From Gammaproteobacteria bacterium (GTDB taxonomy: Bacteria; Pseudomonadota; Gammaproteobacteria; S012-40): 9,410 nucleotides of DNA. The notes beneath the pieces were generated by a model. The model did not search any database and was not told the DNA's origin. It saw nothing but the letters and a program-made list of their open reading frames with translations. Shown one piece after another: positions 1 to 6,302 of this stretch. The stretch lies in assembly GCA_029864945.1 (NCBI GenBank), contig JAOTSL010000112.1:1-9410 (forward strand), written 5' to 3'. The position numbers were made by a program, and so were the translations under genes. How positions within the stretch are numbered: position 1 is the first letter of the stretch; the number at the start of each line of letters is the position of its first letter.

Positions 1-48
1 ACTTAACGAGGCACCTTAGGAACTCGGTATTATTGCAGCCCGCTGCCA

Positions 49-165
49 ATGCGTAAATTAAGATCATCCATTACCAGTCCTAATCAATACGTTTTGGCGT
101 TAGGTATTACTAACCACATTGCCTATGTTGAAGGTTTATTTTTCTTGTTTGACGAGGGGGTATAA
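49..165 (+). pseudogene. Possible remnant of an unidentified gene (C-terminal piece)
   Basis: The frame is open from 7 and ends at TAA 163-165. From the ATG at 49 it would encode 38 residues: a basic start (MRKLRSS), then a mixed hydrophobic and polar stretch ending LFFLFDEGV. The codon choice in the second half looks protein-like. No Shine-Dalgarno sequence precedes the ATG, and an in-frame stop lies at 4-6, just inside the left edge. A decayed gene tail is more likely than a functional small protein. No family is recognised, and a chance open frame remains possible. Confidence 0.2.
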
Positions 166-287
166 GTTTTCACTAACAGTCTGTATCAGGCCGAAATTAG
201 CTATTAAGCGAACAATATTGAAAATGGACAATTTGTCATTTGATTCAGTTTCAAATTCTGTTCAACGTGCCTAATATACTTCCGCCG

Positions 288-315
288 TTGACCAATTGAG
301 GTGGGGAAATATCAG
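288..315 (+). promoter_or_regulatory. Weak candidate promoter upstream of the cold-shock-like gene
   Basis: TTGACC (288-293) resembles a -35 box and is followed after 16 bp by TATCAG (310-315), a poor -10. Transcription would start near 322 and give a leader of about 120 nt containing the 363-392 hairpin. Another -10-like word, TATAAT, lies at 408-413 but has no -35 partner at normal spacing. Both are pattern matches only. Confidence 0.2.
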
Positions 316-362
316 TATTTTCGTGATAAGGTAACAAATCCAATTCTAAAGATTGTGGGGAC

Positions 363-392
363 TAAGCGGGGTGCAGGGGGCATCTCCGCTTA
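363..392 (+). promoter_or_regulatory. GC-rich hairpin in the leader of the cold-shock-like gene
   Basis: TAAGCGG (363-369) pairs perfectly with CCGCTTA (386-392). The stem continues with a G-T and a G-C pair, then TGC/GCA around a five-base AGGGG loop, with one bulged base. No T-run follows, so it is not a standard intrinsic terminator. It sits about 50 nt before the TTG start at 442. Long structured leaders are known for cspA-type genes, but linking this hairpin to that kind of control is inference. Confidence 0.35.
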
Positions 393-441
393 ATATCCTT
401 ATTGCACTATAATAAAAAATACAATTCAGGCAGGTGAATAT

Positions 442-696
442 TTGAAAGCAACAGTAAAAAAGTGGTTTCGTGATAAGGAATATGGAATCATTGAAAATGG
501 ATCAGGTCCCGAGATCGTTGTACGTAAGGTTGATTTGATTAGATGCCAGTATTTGAAGGTGGGGGCAGAAGTTGAGTTTGAATGCCATCTTGATGATAAA
601 AAGTTGATTGCTAAGAAGGTGACGCTCATTCATCGTGATCAGCAATATCCGAAGAAAGGTAAGGCTAAGACTCCTTTTATCGGGGTGATGAAGTAA
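442..696 (+). CDS. Divergent cold-shock-domain-like small protein
   Basis: This 84-residue basic protein resembles the five-strand cold-shock domain, an OB-fold that binds single-stranded RNA or DNA in the cytoplasm. Evidence is the N-terminal VKKWFRDKEYGII, matching the usual KWFN-(x)-KGFGFI strand 1-2 pattern, then IVVRKVDL at the second RNA-binding strand, and LKVGAEVEFECHLDDKKLIAKKV matching the last strands in pieces. Several aromatic or His contacts of canonical proteins are replaced: RNP1 keeps Tyr14 but has Ile16 where Phe is usual, and RNP2 shows VVR in place of FVH. Nucleic-acid binding may be weaker or altered. The tail (about 67-84) is Lys-rich. The start is TTG, chosen because AGGTG lies 7 nt upstream and no ATG fits. 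The family call is from motif pattern only; CspA-like function is not shown. Confidence 0.7.
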   Translation: MKATVKKWFRDKEYGIIENGSGPEIVVRKVDLIRCQYLKVGAEVEFECHLDDKKLIAKKVTLIHRDQQYPKKGKAKTPFIGVMK

Positions 697-705
697 CGAA
701 AACGG

Positions 706-721
706 AACTAATTTAGTTTTT
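706..721 (+). terminator. Weak possible terminator after the cold-shock-like gene
   Basis: AACTA (706-710) pairs with TAGTT (714-718) across ATT and is followed by a short T-run. The stem is short and all but one pair are A-T, so termination here would be inefficient. The large palindrome just downstream could equally serve as the 3' boundary. Confidence 0.2.
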
Positions 722-865
722 GCGAAATTACTCAGCGTATTCATTTTTTACCTCATATCTGCGTTGTTTTCGTACTCAATCGGTCACATATTTTTATATG
801 CTCCCTCTCTCCGTGCGAAAACGCCTTGATCTGAGGCAAAATCTAAACACGCTGAGCAGTTACGT
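722..865. repeat. ~144-bp imperfect palindrome, dispersed-repeat or MITE-like
   Basis: Nested inverted arms span the whole interval. CTCAGCGT (731-738) matches ACGCTGAG (849-856), and the pairing extends outward imperfectly to 722 and 865. Further in, CCTCA..ATC..G..TTTTCG (from about 751) mirrors CGAAAACGCC..GAT.TGAGG (ending about 836). At the centre ATAT TTTT ATAT forms the tip. Such a long nested hairpin between genes is typical of dispersed palindromic repeats (REP/BIME-like) or non-autonomous miniature elements in gammaproteobacteria. Only one copy is in this window, so dispersal is inferred. No target-site duplication was identified. It may also end transcription of the gene at 442-696. 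Confidence 0.6.
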
Positions 866-904
866 TTTTGCTTAGGTGAGATTAACCCGCGTTTTTTGTG
901 TTGA

Positions 905-1168
905 TTTGTTGGTCGCTTATCTTCCTCTGGCCGGTTTAATGTAATCTATAAAATCTTCCAAGATTATTCGGCCACTACAATTTTGTCCGATTAGGTTTTT
1001 GAGGATATGTATATTCGCTTAAGGAAATACAAAACCTAGATGAAATAGAAAAAGTTTCCGAAAATACTATTTTTTAAGCGCACGTCATCTTGATATATTA
1101 TTTGAGGATGGTGCTTTTAGTGTTTTTGGAGATGCCTTTTATTTAATCCAGAGCAGTTTTGTTGAGTG
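905..1168 (+). pseudogene. Decayed short gene of unknown family
   Basis: Three coding-like stretches in successive phases join into one protein of about 88 residues. Phase one (905-1020) reads NVIYKIFQDYSATTILSD, an in-frame TAG at 992-994, then VFEDMYIRL. Phase two (about 1021-1073) reads KEIQNLDEIEKVSENTIF. Phase three (about 1074-1168) reads ARHLDILFEDGAFSVFGD and on to a TGA at 1166-1168. Each junction is repaired by adding one base; the second sits in a run of six T (1070-1075). Amphipathic, acidic and aromatic-rich segments with normal codon usage argue against chance. No Shine-Dalgarno or convincing start is seen. I do not recognise the family. Sequencing error at the T-run is possible for one lesion but does not explain all three. 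Confidence 0.5.
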
Positions 1169-1171
1169 ATA

Positions 1172-2821
1172 TTAGACTGTAACGCCTTTTATGTGGGGCT
1201 TGTATTTCTCATCTTTCTTACCTTCTTTATCTTCCTTATCTTTCCCTAAATTTTCGCTATTACTGTGAATTTTCTGCTCTGCATCATTCAACAAACATTT
1301 TTCTAACTCATCTACAATGCTAAAATATTGCTGGGTGTCGGAGCCAAATGTTTTATGTGAATAGCTTCCATCTTTCTTTTTGTCGTAGTGTGTTTTGTAA
1401 GTGTCGATATTATCTTCAATATTGATGAGCGCGTTAACAAGTGCGTTAATATCTTCTTCTGTGGTGTATAAACCAAAACTCGCACGCACCATGCCTCGAT
1501 GATCTTGAATTAATTCTTCCAGTGCATCATTATCTAAATCTTCACACGCTAGCTCTTCAATCTCTTCTATTAACATTTCTTGCACATAAGGATGTGCGCA
1601 AAAACATTGGTTTCGTACGGCGATACCATGGTAGTCATTGAGAATTGCAGCCACTAGCCCATGCCCAATTCCTTTAAGATTAAATGCGATGCTTGCGACA
1701 CGCAGAGACTGTTGTTCACCATAAATAATACTGGTCCGACAGGTTTCCAGTTTCTTCAATGTATATTGTATAAGCTCTCTTTCTTTCTCAAAAATGGTTT
1801 GCATACCGACACGAGAAAGACTTTCTAAAGCGCAAGCTAGTGTAATTGCACCTGGTATATTTGGTGTGCCTGCGTGTTCTCGTTCAAGTGGATCATCCGA
1901 TAAAACGTATCCCCACTTTGAAACCGATTCAACCATGCCGCCACCAAACTGAAACGGTTTCATCGCATCTACAATTGAACGTTTACCAATTAAAACACCG
2001 GGAGAACCTGGCGCATATATCTTGTGCCCGGAAAACAGAAAGAAATCGATATCCGTGGTGTTCATTGCAACAGGCATGTGTGCAACCATTTGGGCGCCGT
2101 CAACAACCAAGTAAGCATCATAACGGTGAACGAGTTCGGCAATCTCTTGAATTGGATTAATTATGCCTGTGACATTACTTACTCCGGTAATGGCGACATA
2201 ATTGACTCTATTTTTGTATTGTTCTAATAGCTTTTTTAAACCTTCAATACAAACTTGTCCTGATAACAGGCCTGACCCGGTCAAGGGAATATGTTCTACC
2301 GTTTTTGAATAAGCACGGTGAGAGAGATCGTTGGAATGGTGTTCCATGGAGGAAATGAGTACAACATCTTTTTCGGGACGAAGATTCGCCAATCCGTCAG
2401 CCACACGATTAGCGGCAGCAGTAGTACCGCTACCGAGAAACGCACATAAATATTCGTTTCTATCTGCTCCTACAAAATCAAGAACGCGGTTATATGCCCA
2501 TGTCATTGTAGTCGAAGTGATTTTTGCTGAAGTATGCACCGTTGTATGTGTATTCGCATAATGAGCTAGATAAGATTGCACTGCATCGTTTGCTGGTTTC
2601 ATCATCAATGTCGACGCACCAGAATCGAGATAAACCCGCCGCGCAGTTTTTCCGTTAGCCAGTTTGTAGCGAGTATTTAAGCCAATAAAGGCATTTTTTA
2701 AAGTTTTGTACAATGTTAATTCTCTGATTAGTGTTTTCTCTTTGTTATAGCGAGAATCGAAATAACATGGAGGATTTAAAAAATCGATAATGTGAAATCT
2801 TTCAAATGCTAAAAATAACAA
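1172..2821 (-). CDS. Aminotransferase class V-fold PLP enzyme (cysteine desulfurase-like)
   Basis: This 549-residue cytoplasmic PLP enzyme belongs to the fold that includes SufS/IscS cysteine desulfurases. Visible landmarks are YLDSGAST (64-71), the PLP-stacking region SSMEHHSND (158-165), DGAQ (241-244) with the cofactor-contacting Asp and Gln, SGHK with the Schiff-base Lys267, and the C-terminal RNQCFCAHP (403-411). Cys408 is placed like the SufS catalytic Cys, with a second Cys at 406. After about residue 475 comes a charged, low-complexity tail rich in Lys, Asp and Glu, which is unusual for the fold (about 400-450 residues). The longest frame begins at TTG 2821 with no clear ribosome-binding site. 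A TTG at 2713 (residue 37), just before YKTLKNAFIGL and preceded by AGAGAA, gives 513 residues and fits family starts better. No suf or isc genes adjoin it, so sulfur transfer is only one option; another class-V lyase or transferase role is possible. Confidence 0.85.
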   Translation of the reverse strand: MLFLAFERFHIIDFLNPPCYFDSRYNKEKTLIRELTLYKTLKNAFIGLNTRYKLANGKTARRVYLDSGASTLMMKPANDAVQSYLAHYANTHTTVHTSAKITSTTMTWAYNRVLDFVGADRNEYLCAFLGSGTTAAANRVADGLANLRPEKDVVLISSMEHHSNDLSHRAYSKTVEHIPLTGSGLLSGQVCIEGLKKLLEQYKNRVNYVAITGVSNVTGIINPIQEIAELVHRYDAYLVVDGAQMVAHMPVAMNTTDIDFFLFSGHKIYAPGSPGVLIGKRSIVDAMKPFQFGGGMVESVSKWGYVLSDDPLEREHAGTPNIPGAITLACALESLSRVGMQTIFEKERELIQYTLKKLETCRTSIIYGEQQSLRVASIAFNLKGIGHGLVAAILNDYHGIAVRNQCFCAHPYVQEMLIEEIEELACEDLDNDALEELIQDHRGMVRASFGLYTTEEDINALVNALINIEDNIDTYKTHYDKKKDGSYSHKTFGSDTQQYFSIVDELEKCLLNDAEQKIHSNSENLGKDKEDKEGKKDEKYKPHIKGVTV

Positions 2822-3156
2822 TATATTACATTAATAACAAGGTTAATGCGCTAGTGTGAAAAACTGAGAGTACGTTTGGATAAATAATGACGCCGTCGTT
2901 TCTTATTTATTTTTACGCTATTTTTTATGTGTCTTTTATGCGTGGAGTTTTTGTGGGGTTTGCAGGGTGTTGCAATTTCCAGTTTGTTGGTGAATTATAT
3001 TTTGTACTATCTTTGAATTGTTTGTCTGGCGCTCGACTAAAGTTTAAGATATTTGGCCGTTTATTTTTGTGTTCGGTGACTTGGTGTGAAGGGTCATTAA
3101 GCTCTATTTTTAGAGAGGAGATTGCTTTTGAAAACATCCTGGTAGTCTCTGTGTTT
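2822..3156. other. Intergenic region, T-rich on the + strand
   Basis: This gap separates the lipoprotein gene's stop from the start of the class-V enzyme gene; both are on the minus strand. It should contain the enzyme's promoter. TTCACA and TTATTA with a 17-bp spacer on the minus strand just upstream of 2821 is a poor match and is not called. A small hairpin, CTCTA/TAGAG, lies near 3104-3117. Open frames on both strands here look like composition artefacts. I see no strong terminator for the lipoprotein gene. Confidence 0.4.
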
Positions 3157-4908
3157 TTAAAGAGGCATATCAATCCTTAAAGGTAACCTCTCCTGACATT
3201 GACGATTTGACGTGGGTACAGTGAAGTTTAAATCGGTTAACCCCTCCAAGCTATAATTTTCTGTGATTTTTTCTCCGTTATCAAACATTAATTTATTGTG
3301 TTTAACGCCATTGATAATTTCGGTACCAACAGAGCTCATTGATGCCTGAAAAGAGTCGCCTAAGTGACTAACGACAAGCACTATACGAAAAGATTCGCCA
3401 GATTCATTTGGGTTAATTTTACTCCAGAAACCTGCAACTAATTCTCCACGGGTACTTCCTTCCTTCATTCCTCCATCGGTACTTCCGTCTTCAATATATT
3501 TCAGGCATGCCGTAAAAGTGCCATCCACATCATTCGCTTGCCCGTTAAAGTAGAATTCTGCTTCATTGTCTTGTAAATTATTAGGGGCGGAGCCTAGATA
3601 AGTTTCTAAAATGTGAATCATTTTACCGCCAACTTGCCCAAAAGGAGTTGCATCGCTGGGTAGTGTCGATGTGTTTGTAATTTCTTCTACAGAATCAAAA
3701 TCTGTGCCTGCAAAGTCATTGTTTACTACGGAGTAAAAATCTGAAGTTTCTAAGCTGAGGCTTGATGTTAGTGCATCTACCAAACTTGAGTTTTGTTCGT
3801 CGAGAAAGAAATCGATAGCGTTATTAATTGAAGTGTCTGTTTTACCATCCTCTTCGACGGTTTTTACGATCAGTGACTCTAACGCTCGCGTACTACCCTG
3901 TGCATCTTGTTGAGTGAAAGTTGTGTCTGTGGGATCAATTAAGTTATCGATAATAGTGGAAATATTTGAGGCTATTAATGCGATACGGGAAAGAGTTTGA
4001 GGGCCATTGTTGCCGCCTTTAACTTTAGGCGGTGAGTAGCCTTTTTGCTGATAGAGTTCGATTAATTTTTTTTCTGCATTTTCTAATATTTTAATTAACA
4101 AAGCTTGATCTGATAAAACGTTATCTAAGCTCTCGCCTGTATTCAATATTTGTTCTGCTAAATTGGTATATACATAAATACTTGCATCATTCGGTGTGCC
4201 AGTGTTTTCGCCAATTTCGGAATAGGTATCAGTCAAATAATCTGAGAGAATCGTTACGAGTTTGTGTAGTTTTAATGCCATATTCAGTAGAGCCGGATCG
4301 ACAGTACCGTTACCATCAGTATTCAAATAGTCCTTATTTAGGTCTTCGATATTAAGCGACAAAGAACGCAATATATTCGATTGAAGCGTTTCACTTTGTA
4401 GATTTGTCATGAGCGAAGTTAGTGGTGAAATGACTAGATTATTGAACTCACCAGCGGGTTTTGAATTTACGCCACCATCTGCCCCCACGTTTAGTCGACG
4501 ACTCATCTGCCCAAGAAAAGGTTCACCTGTTAGTGTGTCGTAACCACCTTCTGCTCGAATAACCACATTGTCATGATTAAACGCAGAGATAAGACAATAC
4601 TGGCGTTGTTGCTCAGTGGCGTCTGCTGAGCAGTAATTCGTCTTTGTTATTGGATTGAAAGAGTAATAACCATCATTGTCGGTAAAGGAGCAAGCTTCCC
4701 ATGCTTCACGCGTGCCGTTGTTATTGGAGTCAATAAATACAAATGCTCTTGCAATATTGCCGTCGATGACTTTGCCGGAAAACCCTTGGGTATTACTAGA
4801 GAGTAAACCTTCGTCTTGCCCGGTTCCTCCACATGCGTTGAGTGCCGCGCCCACAGTTAAGACTAGGGCAAGTTTTCTGTATTGAGAAAATAATTTATGA
4901 GTCCACAT
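3157..4908 (-). CDS. Outer-membrane-type lipoprotein with SdrD-B-like motif
   Basis: This 583-residue protein of unknown function is probably anchored to the outer membrane facing the periplasm or outside. The N-terminus has a Lys/Arg start, a hydrophobic core (13-23) and the lipobox LNAC with Cys26. Gly27 at +2 does not signal inner-membrane retention. Residues 43-84 (GKVIDG, then VFIDSNNNGT, then FTDNDGYYSF) match the SdrD-B/Cna-B-like pattern in which Asp/Asn-rich loops can bind calcium. The middle (about 130-400) is predicted mostly helical, with DGNGTVDP as another possible Ca-type loop. The last ~150 residues look beta-rich, with Cys at about 463 and 571 that could pair. It is the third gene of the minus-strand unit, 32 bp after the TraF-like gene. 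The ATG start is followed at once by the signal peptide, although its ribosome-binding site is weak. The role is inferred from location only. Confidence 0.75.
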   Translation of the reverse strand: MWTHKLFSQYRKLALVLTVGAALNACGGTGQDEGLLSSNTQGFSGKVIDGNIARAFVFIDSNNNGTREAWEACSFTDNDGYYSFNPITKTNYCSADATEQQRQYCLISAFNHDNVVIRAEGGYDTLTGEPFLGQMSRRLNVGADGGVNSKPAGEFNNLVISPLTSLMTNLQSETLQSNILRSLSLNIEDLNKDYLNTDGNGTVDPALLNMALKLHKLVTILSDYLTDTYSEIGENTGTPNDASIYVYTNLAEQILNTGESLDNVLSDQALLIKILENAEKKLIELYQQKGYSPPKVKGGNNGPQTLSRIALIASNISTIIDNLIDPTDTTFTQQDAQGSTRALESLIVKTVEEDGKTDTSINNAIDFFLDEQNSSLVDALTSSLSLETSDFYSVVNNDFAGTDFDSVEEITNTSTLPSDATPFGQVGGKMIHILETYLGSAPNNLQDNEAEFYFNGQANDVDGTFTACLKYIEDGSTDGGMKEGSTRGELVAGFWSKINPNESGESFRIVLVVSHLGDSFQASMSSVGTEIINGVKHNKLMFDNGEKITENYSLEGLTDLNFTVPTSNRQCQERLPLRIDMPL

Positions 4909-4940
4909 AATGTAACCAATTTGTCTGTTAAAATTTTGAG

Positions 4941-6263
4941 TTAAAATGACTCTTCAACACTGAGAGAAATACCAAGGCGCCTAGGGTACTTGCTGCCGTC
5001 GACTTTTATGCTTTGCAAGCCATATTCAAGATCGAGTGAGACGAGGCTGAAAAAAGTTAGGCCTAGCATGGCACTGGATGTGCTCGTGCCAGCTAAGTTT
5101 TTTTGATACCCAAGCCTTAGGGATGAAAAAATATTTCCCTTGCGTTCATAGGTCGTCGCAATATTTAGCCAGCGATTATCAAAACCAACTAAATCATTAT
5201 ATTCAGATATATCAAGCGCCATGCTAAGAGCCCATCGGTTAGTTAACTTAGCTAAGCCGTCAAAGCGAAACATAGATACCTTTGTATGGACTTCTTTCCC
5301 TTTAATATCGCCTTTGTTGTTAATAAAGTAGGCGGCTGCTTCACAGGTGTTACGGCTATGAGTATTTTCTGCGAATTTTGAGCAATCTTGACCTATGCTT
5401 CCGTAGCTAAACTCTGGTGAATTAATATTTTCGAGAACCAATCCTAGCCTAAATAAATCACTATCCCAGACGATTCCGAGATCAAGGCCAATATTTGTGC
5501 TTGAATTTAAATTATTGTCATATTCATCCCAGACGAGATCTTCAACATTGCTATCATCAAGCTGCTGAAGGGGGAAAACTTGTTTGCTCAAACGTAAATT
5601 AATTAGCTTAAGTTTGGCGCCGGCGTATAACTGGTTATTTGTGCTTCCCCCCTCTGAAATTTTAAATATAGATCGGCTATAACTCACAGCTGCTTCTGTT
5701 TCTATCCCATTTTTTATATAGATGACACTGGCTGTACTGAAACTACCGTTTTGTGAATCAAAACTCAGGGAGTCATCCAGCAATCGCAATCCTGTTTGGG
5801 AGCCAACTTTCACACCAACGCCAATAACGCTAGATGAGTCTATTCGGTAATAAAGGGGAAGTAGAGGGGCGTTGAAGCTGACGTTATTTTTGATGTAGCC
5901 TGACTCTCCCATTTCAACTAATACCTTATTAAAACGGTTTAGCACTTGAGTTGGATTGTCTGATGTTGAGTCTGGGTTATCTACTATGTCAGTTAACTCA
6001 TTTAGATCTTCCGAAAAGTTATCAACTTGGCCTAGCTCCATGTTGACACTCATGACGGGTAGGTAAGACATCCGCCATTTTTCGGTATCAGAGAGAAGTA
6101 GGGGTCCTGAAGCTGGGTTGTTGTACGCCGATTGAATAGAGGAAGAACTTGATGATGCTCCTGTGGTCAAACCGGCGCCGGAGTTTATCATTACGCCTCC
6201 GGCATGAGTGACGGCTGTTATTAGGCAGGAAAAAATCCCTAGGAAATAATTGAATTTACGCAT
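4941..6263 (-). CDS. TraF_2-like outer-membrane beta-barrel protein
   Basis: This 440-residue protein resembles the family annotated as 'conjugal transfer protein TraF' (TraF_2), which is usually chromosomal and distantly like FadL/OmpP1-type barrels. Its transport substrate is unknown. A signal peptide (1-21, ending THA) is followed by GGVMINSGAG, a Ser run and YNNPA (47-51), the early motif shared by these barrels. A region of about 80-120 rich in Asp/Asn is followed by LVEMGESGY and alternating beta strands to a C-terminal VEESF, whose final Phe is the usual signal for barrel assembly. No conjugation genes are nearby, so the TraF name should not be read as DNA transfer. It lies 39 bp after the upstream autotransporter-like gene and 32 bp before the lipoprotein gene, suggesting one mRNA. 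The ATG is chosen because the signal peptide begins there; the upstream AAAAGAAA is a weak ribosome-binding site. Confidence 0.75.
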   Translation of the reverse strand: MRKFNYFLGIFSCLITAVTHAGGVMINSGAGLTTGASSSSSSIQSAYNNPASGPLLLSDTEKWRMSYLPVMSVNMELGQVDNFSEDLNELTDIVDNPDSTSDNPTQVLNRFNKVLVEMGESGYIKNNVSFNAPLLPLYYRIDSSSVIGVGVKVGSQTGLRLLDDSLSFDSQNGSFSTASVIYIKNGIETEAAVSYSRSIFKISEGGSTNNQLYAGAKLKLINLRLSKQVFPLQQLDDSNVEDLVWDEYDNNLNSSTNIGLDLGIVWDSDLFRLGLVLENINSPEFSYGSIGQDCSKFAENTHSRNTCEAAAYFINNKGDIKGKEVHTKVSMFRFDGLAKLTNRWALSMALDISEYNDLVGFDNRWLNIATTYERKGNIFSSLRLGYQKNLAGTSTSSAMLGLTFFSLVSLDLEYGLQSIKVDGSKYPRRLGISLSVEESF

Positions 6264-6302
6264 AAAGTTTCTTTTTTTATTATAGTGTTGAATTATAGAG
6301 CT

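Larger units (their letters stand above)
1..441. other. Gene-poor left flank with coding-like fragments
   Basis: No intact gene is recognisable here. Reading + from 7 to 165 gives 52 codons without a stop. It includes an ATG at 49 but has no ribosome-binding site, and it ends in coding-looking codons (QYVLALGITNHIAYVEG then a TAA at 163-165). It could be the tail of an eroded gene. A second open stretch, 301-393, reads KYQYFRDK and shares a 13-bp word with the cold-shock-like gene downstream. The rest is AT-rich and carries the hairpin and candidate promoter listed separately. I do not recognise any family in these fragments. Confidence 0.4.

Noticed and set aside
1..105. Possible integron attC site
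   Set aside because: ACTTAAC at 1-7 and GTTAGGT at 99-105 fit the outer core patterns, and a small hairpin lies between them, but the inner L boxes do not pair. The first box sits at the window edge, and the large neighbouring genes are unlike cassettes.
426..744. Minus-strand open frames over the cold-shock-like gene
   Set aside because: They are antisense to a frame with recognisable domain motifs and a ribosome-binding site, and have no recognisable features of their own.
1076..1121. Terminator hairpin for the class-V enzyme gene
   Set aside because: A partial AGCGCAC..CATC / GATGGTGC pairing exists, but on the minus strand it is followed by A residues, not T, so it does not fit an intrinsic terminator.
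1846..2561. Three + strand open frames inside the class-V enzyme gene
   Set aside because: They are antisense shadows of a well-supported coding frame and have no domains or ribosome-binding sites.
2887..3180. 97-codon + strand open frame in the gap before the class-V enzyme
   Set aside because: It is Phe/Val/Leu-rich from a T-rich strand, has no good ribosome-binding site, overlaps the end of the lipoprotein gene and matches no family. The opposite-strand frame in the same place is no better.
4647..4885. Short open frames on both strands inside the lipoprotein gene
   Set aside because: They overlap the lipobox-bearing N-terminus of the lipoprotein, which is strongly supported; they read as out-of-phase shadows.
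4941..6263. Conjugation system suggested by the TraF name
   Set aside because: No other tra, relaxase or pilus genes are present. The TraF_2 family is widespread on chromosomes, so the name is historical.
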